Source: Streptomyces sp. DH-12 (lineage in GTDB: Bacteria; Actinomycetota; Actinomycetes; Streptomycetales; Streptomycetaceae). From it: a DNA stretch of 64,000 nt. The stretch is from the NCBI RefSeq assembly GCF_002899455.1, contig NZ_PPFB01000001.1, positions 6,106,001 through 6,170,000 of the forward strand, given 5' to 3'. The notes beneath the pieces are model-generated. The model saw nothing but the letters and a program-made list of their open reading frames with translations, did no database searches and was not told where the DNA came from. The number at the start of each line of letters is the position of its first letter. Position 1 is the first letter of the stretch. Shown piece after piece: positions 8,907 through 17,854 of this stretch. A program made the position numbers and the translations under genes.

Positions 8907-8919
8907 GCAAGAGAGTAGC
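8883..8919. promoter_or_regulatory. Putative MocR operator over both start codons
   Basis: AGTAGCGCTACT (8883-8894) is a perfect palindrome. GCTACTCT (8889-8896) and its complement AGAGTAGC (8912-8919) form an inverted repeat spanning the start codons. A third GCTACTCT lies at 8963-8970 inside the MocR gene. Combined direct and inverted repeats are typical of MocR/PdxR binding sites; assignment to this regulator is inferred. Confidence 0.65.
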
Positions 8920-10341
8920 AGCGTCGGTGAACTGGCGGAACAGCTCCGACAGGAGCTGGACCGCTACTCTCCCGGTGAGAAGCTCCCGTCCAGCCGCGCC
9001 CTCGTCGAGCGGTTCCGGGTCAGCCCCGTGACCGTCTCCCGGGCCCTGGCGCGGCTCGCCGCCGAGGGGCTGGTCGTCACCCGGCCCGGCGCCGGCGCCT
9101 TCCGCGCCGCGCCCCGCACCCCGGCCGCCCCCACCGGGGACACCTCGTGGCAGGAGGTCGCCCTCAGCGCCGACGGCGCCGCCGACCTCGTCCCCCGCTC
9201 GGTCGACGCGTCCGGCGTCCTCGTCTCGCTCGCCGCCCCCGCCCCCGGGGTGATCGAGTTCAACGGCGGCTATCTGCACCCCTCGCTCCAGCCGGAGCGC
9301 GCCATGGCGGCCGCGCTGGCCCGCGCCGGACGCCGGCCCGGAGCGTGGGGCCGGCCGCCCATGGAGGGACTGCCGGAGCTGCGCGAATGGTTCGCGCGCG
9401 CCATCGGCGGACCCGTGACGGCGGCCGGCGTGCTGGTCACCGCGGGCGGACAGTCCGCCCTCACCACCGCCCTGCGCGCCCTCGCCCCGCCCGGCGCGCC
9501 CGTCCTCGTCGAGTCGCCCACCTACCCCGGCATGCTGGCCATCGCCCGCGCAGCGGGACTCCGCCCGGTGCCCGTCCCGGTCGACGCCGACGGCGTACGG
9601 CCGTCCCTGCTCGCCGACGCCTTCCGCGCGACCGGCGCCCGCGTCCTCGTCTGCCAGCCCCTCTTCCAGAACCCCACCGGCGCCGTCCTCGCCCCCGAGC
9701 GGCGCGCCGAGGTGCTGCGCATCGCCCGGCAGGCCGGCGCGTTCGTCGTCGAGGACGACTTCGTACGGCGGCTCGTGCACGAGGACGCGGGCCCGCTGCC
9801 GCGCCCGCTCGCCGCCGACGACCCCGACGGCGTGGTGGTGCACGTCAGCTCGCTGACCAAGGCCACCTCGCCCAGCTTCCGGGTGAGCGCCCTCGCCGCG
9901 CACGGCCCGGTGCTGGAGCGGCTGCGGGCCATCCAGATCGTCGACACCTTCTTCGTGCCGCGCCCGCTCCAGGAGGCCACCCTGGAACTCGTCGGCTCGG
10001 CCGCCTGGCCCCGCCACCTGCGCGCCGTCGCCACCGCCCTGCGCACCCGCCGCGACGCCATGACCGCGGCCCTCCGCCTCCAGCTGCCCGGCCTGGCCCT
10101 CCCGCACATCCCCTCCGGCGGCTACCACCTGTGGCTGCGCCTGCCCGACGGTGCGTCCGAGTCCGCCCTGACCGCCGCCGCCCTGCGCGCGGGCGTCGCC
10201 GTCACCCCCGGACGCCCCTACTTCAGCGCCGAACCGCCCGCCGGACACCTCCGCCTGAGCTTCGCCGCCGTGGCCGGCGCCGGCGAGATCACGGAGGGCG
10301 TGCACCGGCTGCGCACGGCCTGGTCCCAAGTGGTGGGATGA
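8905..10341 (+). CDS. MocR-type (GntR-aminotransferase) regulator
   Basis: The 478-residue protein fuses an N-terminal GntR winged helix (about 1-75; LPSSRALVERFRVSPVTVSRALARL) to a fold-type-I aminotransferase-like domain (about 110-478). The PLP lysine is K319 in SSLTKATSPSFR, so cofactor binding is likely. MocR proteins sense PLP or PLP-bound amino compounds and usually control a neighbouring transporter or enzyme, here the EamA transporter. The start ATG overlaps the divergent gene's start codon and no ribosome site precedes it, which points to a leaderless transcript. Confidence 0.9.
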   Translation: MQESSSVGELAEQLRQELDRYSPGEKLPSSRALVERFRVSPVTVSRALARLAAEGLVVTRPGAGAFRAAPRTPAAPTGDTSWQEVALSADGAADLVPRSVDASGVLVSLAAPAPGVIEFNGGYLHPSLQPERAMAAALARAGRRPGAWGRPPMEGLPELREWFARAIGGPVTAAGVLVTAGGQSALTTALRALAPPGAPVLVESPTYPGMLAIARAAGLRPVPVPVDADGVRPSLLADAFRATGARVLVCQPLFQNPTGAVLAPERRAEVLRIARQAGAFVVEDDFVRRLVHEDAGPLPRPLAADDPDGVVVHVSSLTKATSPSFRVSALAAHGPVLERLRAIQIVDTFFVPRPLQEATLELVGSAAWPRHLRAVATALRTRRDAMTAALRLQLPGLALPHIPSGGYHLWLRLPDGASESALTAAALRAGVAVTPGRPYFSAEPPAGHLRLSFAAVAGAGEITEGVHRLRTAWSQVVG

Positions 10342-10381
10342 CGGCTCGACGCCCGCCGCCGCCGGCTGCGAGCATCGGCGC

Positions 10382-10819
10382 ATGACTGTCGACCCCCGCC
10401 TGCCCGAGGGCTACGAGCTCTCCACCGACCCCGCCCGGATCGACGCCGACACGGTGCACCGGTGGCTGTCCACCGACGCCTACTGGGCCCTCGGCCGCCC
10501 CCGCGAGACGCAGGACCGGGCGATCGGCGGCTCGCTCAACTTCGGCGTGTACGACACGGTCACGGGCGCGCAGGTCGCCTACGCCCGGGTCATCACCGAC
10601 CGGGCCACCTTCGCCTGGCTGTGCGACGTGTACGTGGACCCCGCCGTCCGCGGCAAGGGCCTCGGCACCGCGCTCGTCACCGCCGTACGGGAGGAGGTGC
10701 GGGACTACGGCGTGCGGCGCGTGCTGCTGGCCACGCACGACGCGCACGAGGTGTACGCCCCGCTCGGGTTCCGGCCACTGGAGCGGCCCGACCAGTGGAT
10801 GGCGCTCCTCTTCGAGTAG
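10382..10819 (+). CDS. GNAT-family N-acetyltransferase
   Basis: A 145-residue GNAT protein. The acetyl-CoA-binding signature is VDPAVRGKGLGTALV (about 85-100), followed by the C-terminal HEVYAPLGFRPLERP segment typical of small-molecule acetyltransferases. The acceptor is unknown. It starts 40 bp after the MocR gene on the same strand and may be co-transcribed with it. Confidence 0.85.
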   Translation: MTVDPRLPEGYELSTDPARIDADTVHRWLSTDAYWALGRPRETQDRAIGGSLNFGVYDTVTGAQVAYARVITDRATFAWLCDVYVDPAVRGKGLGTALVTAVREEVRDYGVRRVLLATHDAHEVYAPLGFRPLERPDQWMALLFE

Positions 10820-10973
10820 TCGCGCATACGGTCCACCGGCGGCGTCGCACGGCGTCCGGCGGGCGTTCCGCGGAGTCGTCCCGTACGTCCCCGCCGGAGG
10901 GTGAGGGCCGTGTGACCGTGCGTCACGGCCGGCGCCTCTTGACCAGCCGACCCCGGCGGCTGACCATCCCCGC

Positions 10974-11567
10974 ATGGCACTTCGGGTCACGTTCGTCGCC
11001 GCAGCGGGGAACTCCACGGTGCTGTCCGAGCGGTTCGAGGACCCCCGGCCGCTGGACCGGGCCGGACGGGGCGAGGTGCAACGCGTCGCGCACGAACTGC
11101 TGCCCCTGGCCGCGGCCGACCTGCGCCACTGCTCCCCGGCGCCGCGCAGCCGTACCACCGGGGAAGGGCCCGGCTACGCACCGCTCGTCCGACTCGCGCT
11201 GCGCGGCTGCGACATGGGGCGCCGGCGCGGACTGACCCCGGGGGAGGCGATGGCCCGCGAGCCGGAGGCGGCGGACGCCTGGCTCGCCGATCCGCGGTCC
11301 ACACCGCACGGCGGGGAGTCCTCGCAGGACTTCATCGGACGCGTCGGCGGCCGGCTGGACACCCGGCCCGCCGAGGACGGCTGCCGGGTGGTCGCGGTGG
11401 CCGAACCGTCGGTGATCCGCGCGGCGCTCGTCCACGCGCTCAAGGCGCCGCCCGCCACCTGCTGGAACTTCGACGTCCGCTCGCTGTCGACGATCAGCGT
11501 CGCCGGGCGGCCGGGCCGGTGGAGCCTGCGCCTGGAGAACGTCTCGGCCCAGCCTCTGCACGCATAG
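10974..11567 (+). CDS. Histidine-phosphatase-fold protein lacking the catalytic histidine
   Basis: The 197-residue protein follows the phosphoglycerate-mutase/histidine-phosphatase layout: HCSPAPRSRTTG (usual SPxxRAxxTA), CDMGRRRG, HGGES, then VVAVAEPSVIRAAL. However, the N-terminal RHG triad that bears the phosphorylated histidine is replaced (VTFVAAAGNS), and the second active-site histidine is replaced by EPS. It is therefore probably a non-catalytic or divergent member. From memory, similar Streptomyces proteins sit beside CbtA/CbtB cobalt-transport genes; no such gene is adjacent here. Confidence 0.7.
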   Translation: MALRVTFVAAAGNSTVLSERFEDPRPLDRAGRGEVQRVAHELLPLAAADLRHCSPAPRSRTTGEGPGYAPLVRLALRGCDMGRRRGLTPGEAMAREPEAADAWLADPRSTPHGGESSQDFIGRVGGRLDTRPAEDGCRVVAVAEPSVIRAALVHALKAPPATCWNFDVRSLSTISVAGRPGRWSLRLENVSAQPLHA

Positions 11568-11622
11568 CCCGTCCCTGTACGTAGCCCGCTCCTGCGCCAG
11601 GCCCGGCCCGCGCCCGCGGTGC

Positions 11623-12072
11623 TCAGGCCTCGCGCACGTGGTCCGTGACGAGCTCCAGGTCCTTCGCCGGACCGCGCACCCGCCAGACCGCGCGCCAGCG
11701 GCCGGCGTCCCGGACGGTGAACTCACCCCGGTAGAGGTCCGCCGAACAGGGGTGGTGGGCGACGTGCCGGCCGGACCGCAGGTCCAGGTCGTGGAACGGC
11801 TGGCCGTCCGCGAACCGCACGTCCGCGGTGCCGTCGGGTCCGGGCAGGAAGCGGAGCGTGCGCTCGGCGGGCCGGGTGACACCCCGCCAGGTGAAGTCAC
11901 CGGACTCCCGCTGCAGCAGGCCACCACCGTCCCCGTCCTCCGGCGGGGCGAACACCACCGTCCCCAGGAACCGCCCCTCGTCCCCGCTCGCGAGATCCCG
12001 CACGACGCGCTCGGCCCGCCACCTGCCGCTCAGGTACGCCAGTACGTCGGGTACCGGCCAGAACTCGCCCAT
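11623..12072 (-). CDS. DUF6314-like conserved protein
   Basis: A 149-residue soluble protein with many aromatic and charged beta-strand patterns (LSGRWRAERVVRD, FTWRGVTRPAERTLRFLPG, HHPCSADLYRGEFTV, WRAVWRVRGPAKDLEL). It looks like a lipocalin-like barrel and corresponds to the DUF6314 group of actinobacterial proteins. Function is unknown. It starts at the ATG for MGEFWPVPD. It lies downstream of the beta-galactosidase operon but is separated by about 515 bp, so it is probably transcribed separately. Confidence 0.7.
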   Translation of the reverse strand: MGEFWPVPDVLAYLSGRWRAERVVRDLASGDEGRFLGTVVFAPPEDGDGGGLLQRESGDFTWRGVTRPAERTLRFLPGPDGTADVRFADGQPFHDLDLRSGRHVAHHPCSADLYRGEFTVRDAGRWRAVWRVRGPAKDLELVTDHVREA

Positions 12073-12587
12073 GGCGCCCCGTTCTCCCCTGCTCCTCGGT
12101 GCACGACCCGCCGGCGTGCTCCTGCCTCCGCCCCATTCTGCCGTTCGACGTGCGACCGGTGCCCCGACAGGACCCCGACCCCTCCCAGGGCGGCGCGAGG
12201 AGGGGGGCCGGGCCGCGGACGCGCGCAGGACCGGCGTCGAGCGTGACCGCCGGATCGCGGAACCCGTCTCGCCCCCGTCCGTGCGCGTCAGCGCGGACCG
12301 CGTCCCGCGGCGGCCGGCCACGGCCCGGTCCCGCGCCCCCTTCCCCGCGTCCGCGCGGGTCCGGCCGGTCATCCCGCGCGGACGCCGCTCCCGGATGACG
12401 CCCGCGACGGGGTCTGCCGTCCGGGGCGGGCGCCCCCGGGGCCGTCCGCCCCGGACCCAGGCCCCCGGCCGGTCCCCGCGGACGACGAGCGCGGCGCACC
12501 GCGACGTCCGGGCAGCCGCGGCGTCCGGGCGTCCGCGGCGCACGTGCGACGCCGCGGCCACGGCCCTGCCCGCGGCCACCGCCGCGG
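12073..12587. other. Gene-free stretch between DUF6314 gene and galactosidase operon
   Basis: No frame here shows protein-like composition. It contains the operon's likely terminator at 12533-12557 and should include the promoter of the DUF6314 gene near its right of start (12073 onward). Nothing else is recognised. Confidence 0.5.
12533..12557 (-). terminator. Probable terminator of the galactosidase operon
   Basis: A perfect 8-bp stem (CCGCGGCG / CGCCGCGG) with a 9-nt loop lies 30 nt beyond the stop of the GH35 gene. No U-run follows, as is usual in Streptomyces. Confidence 0.5.
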
Positions 12588-14420
12588 TCAGTCGAAGGTC
12601 TCGACGTACTCCTGCGGCGGGCCGAGGTCGGGACGGTCGCGCAGGACGACGCGGTCGCCGAAGCGCTCGGTCTCCAGCACGGTGAGGACGTTCTCGCCGG
12701 CGTGCAGCAGCGGCCGGGGGAGGTAGAGCGTCCGCTGCGGGCCGATCTCCCAGTAGCGGCCCAGCAGGGTTCCGTTGACCCACAGGAACCCCTTGCCGAA
12801 GCCGGGCAGGGCGACGAAGGTGTCCGCGGGCTCGGCCACCTCCAGCCGGGCGTCGGCGAAGCCCGCCCGCCCCCCGGGTGCCGCGGCCGAGGCGGCCCGG
12901 GAGACGTCCTGCCGGGTCCACTCGTCCAGCGGCAGCCGGTACATGCTCCAGTTGTGCACCTGCCGGCGGTCCACGAGCACGCCGCCGAGGATGCCCTTCC
13001 CCTGGCCGAGCAGCGGGCCGTAGTTGATCCGGCCCTGGTTCTCCACCAGCAGTTCCAGCCGGACGCGTCGTCCGGCGCCGCGGACGGTGACCGAGGAGCT
13101 GTCGCCGTCCAGCACGGCCACGGGTTCACCGTCGACGAACAGCTGGGCACGATCGTGCAGGTCCCGCACGGACAGGCCGACGGGCCCCGGGGGGAGGAGC
13201 GGTTCGGCCGCGTACAGCACCAGTCCCGCGGCCTGCCCCAGCTCGCCGAAGCTCAGCGGTACCGGTGCGCGTACCGGCTCGGCGGTGGCGCGCAGTGCCT
13301 CCAGCAGGGCCGCACGCCGGGTCAGCTCCAGGGAGCGCGGCTCCAGCAGGGGCGGGTCCGCGGGAACGGGCCGGTCCGCCACGGTGGGGTCGACGGCGGC
13401 CAGCCGCTCCCGCACCGCGAAGAACTTCGGGGTGAGGGCCCCGTGTTCGGCGATCGGGGCGTCCGAGTCGTAGCTGGTGACGGTCGGCTGGATCCGCTCG
13501 CCGTCATGATTGGCGCCCGACCAGAGGCCGAAGTTGGTGCCTCCGTGCGCCATGTACAGACTCACCGAACCCCCCTCGGCGAGGATGCCGTCCAGGGCGT
13601 CCGCCGCGCTGCCGGCCGACCGGACGTGGTGGTGCTCCCCCCAGTGGTCGAACCAGCCGTTCCAGAACTCCGCGCAGAAGAAGGGCTCGCCCCGCCGTCG
13701 CTCCCGCAGCAGCGCCGCGGCCTGCGCGGGTCTGGAACCGAACGTGGCGGCGGCCAGTTCCCCGGCCAGGGAGCCGCCGTCCTGCATGAGCGCCGTCGGG
13801 CCGTCGGCGGTGTAGAGCAGCTCGGTGACGCCACGCTCGACCAGTGCGTCCCGCACCCAGCGGACGTAGGAGTGGTCGTCGCCGTAACTGCCGTACTCGT
13901 TCTCGATCTGCACGGCCACCACCGGTCCGTCCCGGCCGGCCTGGAGGGCGGCGATCCGGGGGATCAGCTCGTCGAACCAGCGCCCCACCGCGTCCAGGAA
14001 GGGCGGGTGGGAGGTGCGCAGCCGCATGCCGGGGGTGTCCGTGAGCCAGGCGGGCAGGCCGCCGTTGTCCCATTCCGCGCAGATGTAGGGGCCCGGTCGC
14101 ACGATGACGTCCAGCCCCTCCTCCCGGGCGAGCCGGACGAAGCGCTCCAGGTCGCGCGGACCCTCGAAGTCCGCGTCGCCCGGAGTGCGCTCGTGGAAGT
14201 TCCAGGCCACGTAGGTGTCGACGGTGTTGAGTCCGAGGGCGGCCAGCCGCCGGAGCCGGTCGGTCCACTGGTCCGGATGGACCCGGAAGTAGTGCAGGGA
14301 GCCGGACAGGACGCGGTGCGGCCGTCCCTCCCGCAGCAGCGTTCCGTCCCGGAAGGTGAGGGCGGCCGGTCCGCCGCGGGGGGACGCGTGTCCCACGGTG
14401 CCGGGCTCCGATGCGGTCAT
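12588..14420 (-). CDS. Glycoside hydrolase family 35 beta-galactosidase
   Basis: The 610-residue enzyme has an N-terminal TIM barrel (about 20-340) with GH35 motifs: SGSLHYFRVHPDQW, RPGPYICAEWDNGGLPAWL, QIENEYG with probable acid/base E175, and FCAEFWNGWFDHWG with probable nucleophile E251. Beta-sandwich domains complete it (GFGKGFLWVNG near the C-terminus). There is no signal peptide, so it should hydrolyse imported terminal beta-galactosides in the cytoplasm. Its ATG overlaps the permease stop (ATGA), so it is the last gene of the ABC operon. The LacI gene divergent from this operon probably controls it. Confidence 0.93.
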   Translation of the reverse strand: MTASEPGTVGHASPRGGPAALTFRDGTLLREGRPHRVLSGSLHYFRVHPDQWTDRLRRLAALGLNTVDTYVAWNFHERTPGDADFEGPRDLERFVRLAREEGLDVIVRPGPYICAEWDNGGLPAWLTDTPGMRLRTSHPPFLDAVGRWFDELIPRIAALQAGRDGPVVAVQIENEYGSYGDDHSYVRWVRDALVERGVTELLYTADGPTALMQDGGSLAGELAAATFGSRPAQAAALLRERRRGEPFFCAEFWNGWFDHWGEHHHVRSAGSAADALDGILAEGGSVSLYMAHGGTNFGLWSGANHDGERIQPTVTSYDSDAPIAEHGALTPKFFAVRERLAAVDPTVADRPVPADPPLLEPRSLELTRRAALLEALRATAEPVRAPVPLSFGELGQAAGLVLYAAEPLLPPGPVGLSVRDLHDRAQLFVDGEPVAVLDGDSSSVTVRGAGRRVRLELLVENQGRINYGPLLGQGKGILGGVLVDRRQVHNWSMYRLPLDEWTRQDVSRAASAAAPGGRAGFADARLEVAEPADTFVALPGFGKGFLWVNGTLLGRYWEIGPQRTLYLPRPLLHAGENVLTVLETERFGDRVVLRDRPDLGPPQEYVETFD

Positions 14421-15292
14421 TTCACGGCTCCCGCGGTCATGCCCGCGCGCCAGAACCGCTGCAGCGAGAGGAAGGCGAGCAGGAGGGGGACGAGGGACAC
14501 GAGCGAGCCCACGACGACGAGCGCGGGCGGTACCGCGACATGGCTGGCGTTCCAGCCGACCAGGCCCACCGTGACGGGCTGCAGCCGGTCGTCGCCGAGG
14601 ACCATCGAGGGCAGCAGGTAGTTGTTCCAGATCTCCACGAACTGGAACAGCAGGACGGTCACCAGAGCGGGCAGCATCATCCGCACCGAGAGGGAGCGGA
14701 AGATGCGGAACTCGCCCGCTCCGTCGATCCGGCCGGCTTCCAGCACCTCGTCCGGCACGCTCTGCGCGGCGAACACCCGGCAGAGGTAGACACCGAACGG
14801 GCTGACCATGCTCGGCAGCAGCACGGCCAGCGGGTTGTCCATCAGGCCCACGCCGGAGAACATCAGGTACAGCGGCAGGGTGAACAGCACCTTCGGGATG
14901 AGCACCGCCGCCAGCACCACCCCGAACAGCAGCCCGCGGCCCGGGAAGCGGTACTTGGCCAGGGCGTAGCCGGCCAGCGCCGAGAAGGCCGTGCCCAGCA
15001 GCGCTCCGATGCCGCAGTACAGCACGCTGTTGAGCATCCAGCGCCAGAAGATGCCGCCGTCATGGCTGCCGAGCCGCGCGACGTTGTCGAAGAGGCCGAA
15101 GCCGTCGAACCACAGGCCGGTGCCGGAGAACTGCTCGCCGAACGGCTTCGTGGCGGACACGAGCAGCCACCACAGGGGAAGCAGGAAGTAGAAGGCCGAC
15201 AGGGCCAGCAGTGCCGTGACCGTGACCCGGCTCGGCACGCTCGCGTCGCGCCGCGAGCGGATCATGGGCGGTTTCGTGGTGGTCGCGCTCAT
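14417..15292 (-). CDS. Sugar ABC transporter permease (MalG-like)
   Basis: A 291-residue CUT1 permease with six predicted membrane spans and the cytoplasmic EAA-type loop (EAGRIDGAGEFRIFRSLSVR). It forms the inner-membrane channel with the preceding permease. The start ATG overlaps the stop of the first permease gene, and its own stop overlaps the beta-galactosidase start, both as ATGA, indicating translational coupling. No ATPase is encoded nearby; CUT1 systems of Streptomyces commonly share the MsiK ATPase from elsewhere. Confidence 0.92.
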   Translation of the reverse strand: MSATTTKPPMIRSRRDASVPSRVTVTALLALSAFYFLLPLWWLLVSATKPFGEQFSGTGLWFDGFGLFDNVARLGSHDGGIFWRWMLNSVLYCGIGALLGTAFSALAGYALAKYRFPGRGLLFGVVLAAVLIPKVLFTLPLYLMFSGVGLMDNPLAVLLPSMVSPFGVYLCRVFAAQSVPDEVLEAGRIDGAGEFRIFRSLSVRMMLPALVTVLLFQFVEIWNNYLLPSMVLGDDRLQPVTVGLVGWNASHVAVPPALVVVGSLVSLVPLLLAFLSLQRFWRAGMTAGAVK

Positions 15293-16275
15293 TCCTGCTC
15301 CCCCCGGGCCGTGAACGTGAAGAAGACGAACGACACGACACCCACCAGCACGGCGAGGAGGACGGACTGGGCGGCCGCGTACGGGTAGTTGCCGGCGGCG
15401 ATCGCGCTCTGCGCGGACATGATCGGGGTGAACGTGGAGGAGACCGCACCGTCGGAGACGGGCTGGAGCACCACCGGCTCGTTGTAGAGCTGGGCCGAGC
15501 CGATGATCGAGAAGACGGCGGTGAGCACGAGCGCGCCGCGCACCGCCGGCACCTTGATGCTCCAGGCGATGCGCACGGCCGAGGCGCCGTCCATCCTGGC
15601 GGCCTCCAGCACCTCCGCGGGAATCGACTGCAACGCCGCGTAGATGATGATCATGTTGTAGCCGGTCCAGCTCCAGGTGACGATGTTCGCCACCGACCAC
15701 AGCACCAGATCACCGTCGAAGAACGGGATGCTGACGCCGGCCGGCTCCAGCATCCGGTTGATCGGGCTCGACTGCGGTGAGTACATGAACGACCAGATCA
15801 GCGCGGCGCTCACCCCGGGGACCGCGTAGGGGAGGAAGCTGGAGAGGCGGAAGAAGCCCTTGCCGCGCGCGGACCGGGAGTCGATCAGCAGGGCGAGGAC
15901 GAGAGCCGCGCCCAGCATCAGGGGGACCTGGACCACACCGAACAGCGCGACCCGGCCGAGGGAGGAGAGGAACGCGCCGTCGTCGAACACCCGCAGGTAG
16001 TTCCCGAGCGGGTCGAACTCCTCGGTCGGCGCCGTCAGGCCGAGTCCCGACCGCTGGACGGTGTACAGGCTCTTGACCACGGCGTAGACGATCGGCGCGA
16101 CGTACATGCCGAGGAACAGGACGATGAACGGGGCGCAGAACAGCAGGGGCCTCAGCGCCCCCGACCGGCTCCTCCGCGGGCCCCCGGGGACGGGGCGGGC
16201 ACCGTCGGCGGGCGGCGGCCCGCCGGTGGAGCGTCTGCTGCTTCGGGTGTCCGCCGGAGCGGCGGCGTTGCTCAC
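15289..16275 (-). CDS. Sugar ABC transporter permease (MalF-like)
   Basis: A 328-residue CUT1 permease. It has a Pro/Arg-rich cytoplasmic N-terminus of about 45 residues, then six membrane spans and the EAA loop (EAARMDGASAVRIAWSIKVP). I chose the GTG giving VSNAAAP, because GAGGA lies 8 nt upstream; an in-frame GTG 15 nt further out (16290) is the alternative. It is the second gene of the galactoside uptake operon and is coupled to the next permease by a 4-bp overlap. Confidence 0.9.
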   Translation of the reverse strand: MSNAAAPADTRSSRRSTGGPPPADGARPVPGGPRRSRSGALRPLLFCAPFIVLFLGMYVAPIVYAVVKSLYTVQRSGLGLTAPTEEFDPLGNYLRVFDDGAFLSSLGRVALFGVVQVPLMLGAALVLALLIDSRSARGKGFFRLSSFLPYAVPGVSAALIWSFMYSPQSSPINRMLEPAGVSIPFFDGDLVLWSVANIVTWSWTGYNMIIIYAALQSIPAEVLEAARMDGASAVRIAWSIKVPAVRGALVLTAVFSIIGSAQLYNEPVVLQPVSDGAVSSTFTPIMSAQSAIAAGNYPYAAAQSVLLAVLVGVVSFVFFTFTARGEQE

Positions 16276-16333
16276 GGGGCTGTTCCTCACTGTGCGCGGT
16301 GGACCGGGCGGGCTCGTCGGTGCGGCGGGCCGG

Positions 16334-17632
16334 TCACCCGGCGACCTCCATGCCCTGCTTCTCCATCTCGCTCACCGTCGCCTGCTGCGCGGTCCTCAGG
16401 GCTCCGGCGAGCGTGCCCTTGCCCGCCCACGCCTTGCCGAGACCGTCGTTGAGGTCGGCCGAGGTCCTGGTCATCATCGGGCCCCAGGTCCAGGAGGAGT
16501 TGACGCGCGGGGCCGCCTCGGCGACGACGTCGTAGATCTTCTGTCCGCCGAAGTACTCGTCCGCCCCGCTCAGCTGGGGGAGGTCGAGCAGGTCCTTGGC
16601 CGCCGGGTAGAGCGCGGCCTTGTCGACGAGGTCACCGAACGCCTTCCGGTCGGTGCTGAGCCAGTGCGCGAACGTCCAGGCCGCCTCCGGCGCGTCGCAG
16701 CCGGCGAGGACGGCGGTGGCGGAACCCCCGGCGTTGCCGACCTGGTCGTCCCCCTCGGTCCACTGCGGCATGGGGGCCACCGCCCACTTGCCGGCCCCCT
16801 TCGCCGCGCCGCCCTTGATGACGCCGGCCTGCCACACCGCGCCCACGACGGTGGCGATGTCACCGTCGCCGAGACCGGTGTACCAGGCCTGGTCGTACAT
16901 CGGGGCGTTGCTGACCAGGCCCTCGTCCACCAGCCCCTGCCAGTAGTCGGCGACCTTCCGGTTGGCCTTCGAGGCCATGGTCACCTGCCAGGCGTCGTCC
17001 TTGATCCCGAACCAGCCGGCGTCCGCCTGCCAGGCGAGGCCCGCGTAGTCGTAGTCCATGTACGGCGACGTGATGTACCGCTCGGGACCGGAGGCGTGGA
17101 TCTTCCTGGCCGCCTCCTCGTACTCGGCCCACGTGGCCGGCGGCGCGAGGTCGAGCGAGTCGAAGACCTCCTTGTTGTAGAACATCACCATCGGTCCGGT
17201 GTCCACGGGCGCTCCGTAGACCTGGTCGCCGAGGGTCACCGACTTCCAGGCCGCTTCCTGGAAGTCGCCCTCGGCCCCGGAGGCGTGCTCGGCGACGTCC
17301 AGCAGGGCCCCCTGGGCGGCGAAACTGGGAAGCGTCTCGTAACCGACCTGGGCCAGGCAGGGGGCGTTGCCCGCCGTGACGGCGTTCAGCATCTTCTGGT
17401 AGCCGCCCTTGGCTCCCGGCTGCACCGACTGGTACGTGACCTTGATGTCCGGGTGACTCCGGTTGAACGCCTCGACCGCGTCCTCGTAACCCGGGGCCCA
17501 GCCCCAGAATGTTATCGATGCCTTGCCGGACGAGGAGGCCGGGTCCGAGTCCGATCCGCCGCATGCGGTGGCCGTCAGGGCCAGGGTCAGGGTGCCGATG
17601 ATTCCGGCGGACCGGGTGATTGATCTCTTCAT
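16334..17632 (-). CDS. Sugar ABC transporter substrate-binding lipoprotein
   Basis: A 432-residue extracellular solute-binding protein (family 1). The signal peptide ends in a lipobox (LTATAC, Cys about 24), so it is membrane-anchored. The mature part has the typical ITFWGWAPG start, NRSHPDIKVTYQ, and the GPMVMFYNKEVF segment. It captures the sugar for the two downstream permeases. The ATG has an AGGAG site. Its promoter, overlapped by a LacI-type operator, lies in the 222-bp region shared with the divergent LacI gene. Confidence 0.92.
   Translation of the reverse strand: MKRSITRSAGIIGTLTLALTATACGGSDSDPASSSGKASITFWGWAPGYEDAVEAFNRSHPDIKVTYQSVQPGAKGGYQKMLNAVTAGNAPCLAQVGYETLPSFAAQGALLDVAEHASGAEGDFQEAAWKSVTLGDQVYGAPVDTGPMVMFYNKEVFDSLDLAPPATWAEYEEAARKIHASGPERYITSPYMDYDYAGLAWQADAGWFGIKDDAWQVTMASKANRKVADYWQGLVDEGLVSNAPMYDQAWYTGLGDGDIATVVGAVWQAGVIKGGAAKGAGKWAVAPMPQWTEGDDQVGNAGGSATAVLAGCDAPEAAWTFAHWLSTDRKAFGDLVDKAALYPAAKDLLDLPQLSGADEYFGGQKIYDVVAEAAPRVNSSWTWGPMMTRTSADLNDGLGKAWAGKGTLAGALRTAQQATVSEMEKQGMEVAG
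17510..17522. repeat. Intragenic copy of the LacI operator half
   Basis: TGTTATCGATGCC occurs here, inside the binding-protein gene (about codon 40), and again at 17744-17756 in the promoter. A second operator inside the first structural gene could allow looping repression, or the match may be chance. Confidence 0.4.
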
Positions 17633-17729
17633 GACTCCTCTTCCAGGGAGGTGAGGCAAGGGAAGGTCGTCACGCGTCCGTGGCGCAGGCGGCGCGCGGT
17701 GCTATGCGAAGTGACCGTCGACGGCTCGA

Positions 17730-17758
17730 ACTATGGCAGAAGTTGTTATCGATGCCAA
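17730..17758 (-). promoter_or_regulatory. Galactoside operon promoter with LacI-type operator
   Basis: On the minus strand, TTGGCA (17758-17753) and CATAGT (17735-17730) are separated by 17 nt, a good housekeeping promoter. The palindromic TTGTTATCGATGCCAA (17743-17758) covers the -35 region and has the central ATCGAT typical of LacI-family sites. Binding would block transcription of the operon. Confidence 0.7.
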
Positions 17759-17854
17759 CGGTTCACAGGCAAGAAACCGGCGAAGGCTGCACGCACAACG
17801 CCGACCGATTCTGTGAGCGATATCATCGAGGGCCACGGTCACGAGGAAGGACCC

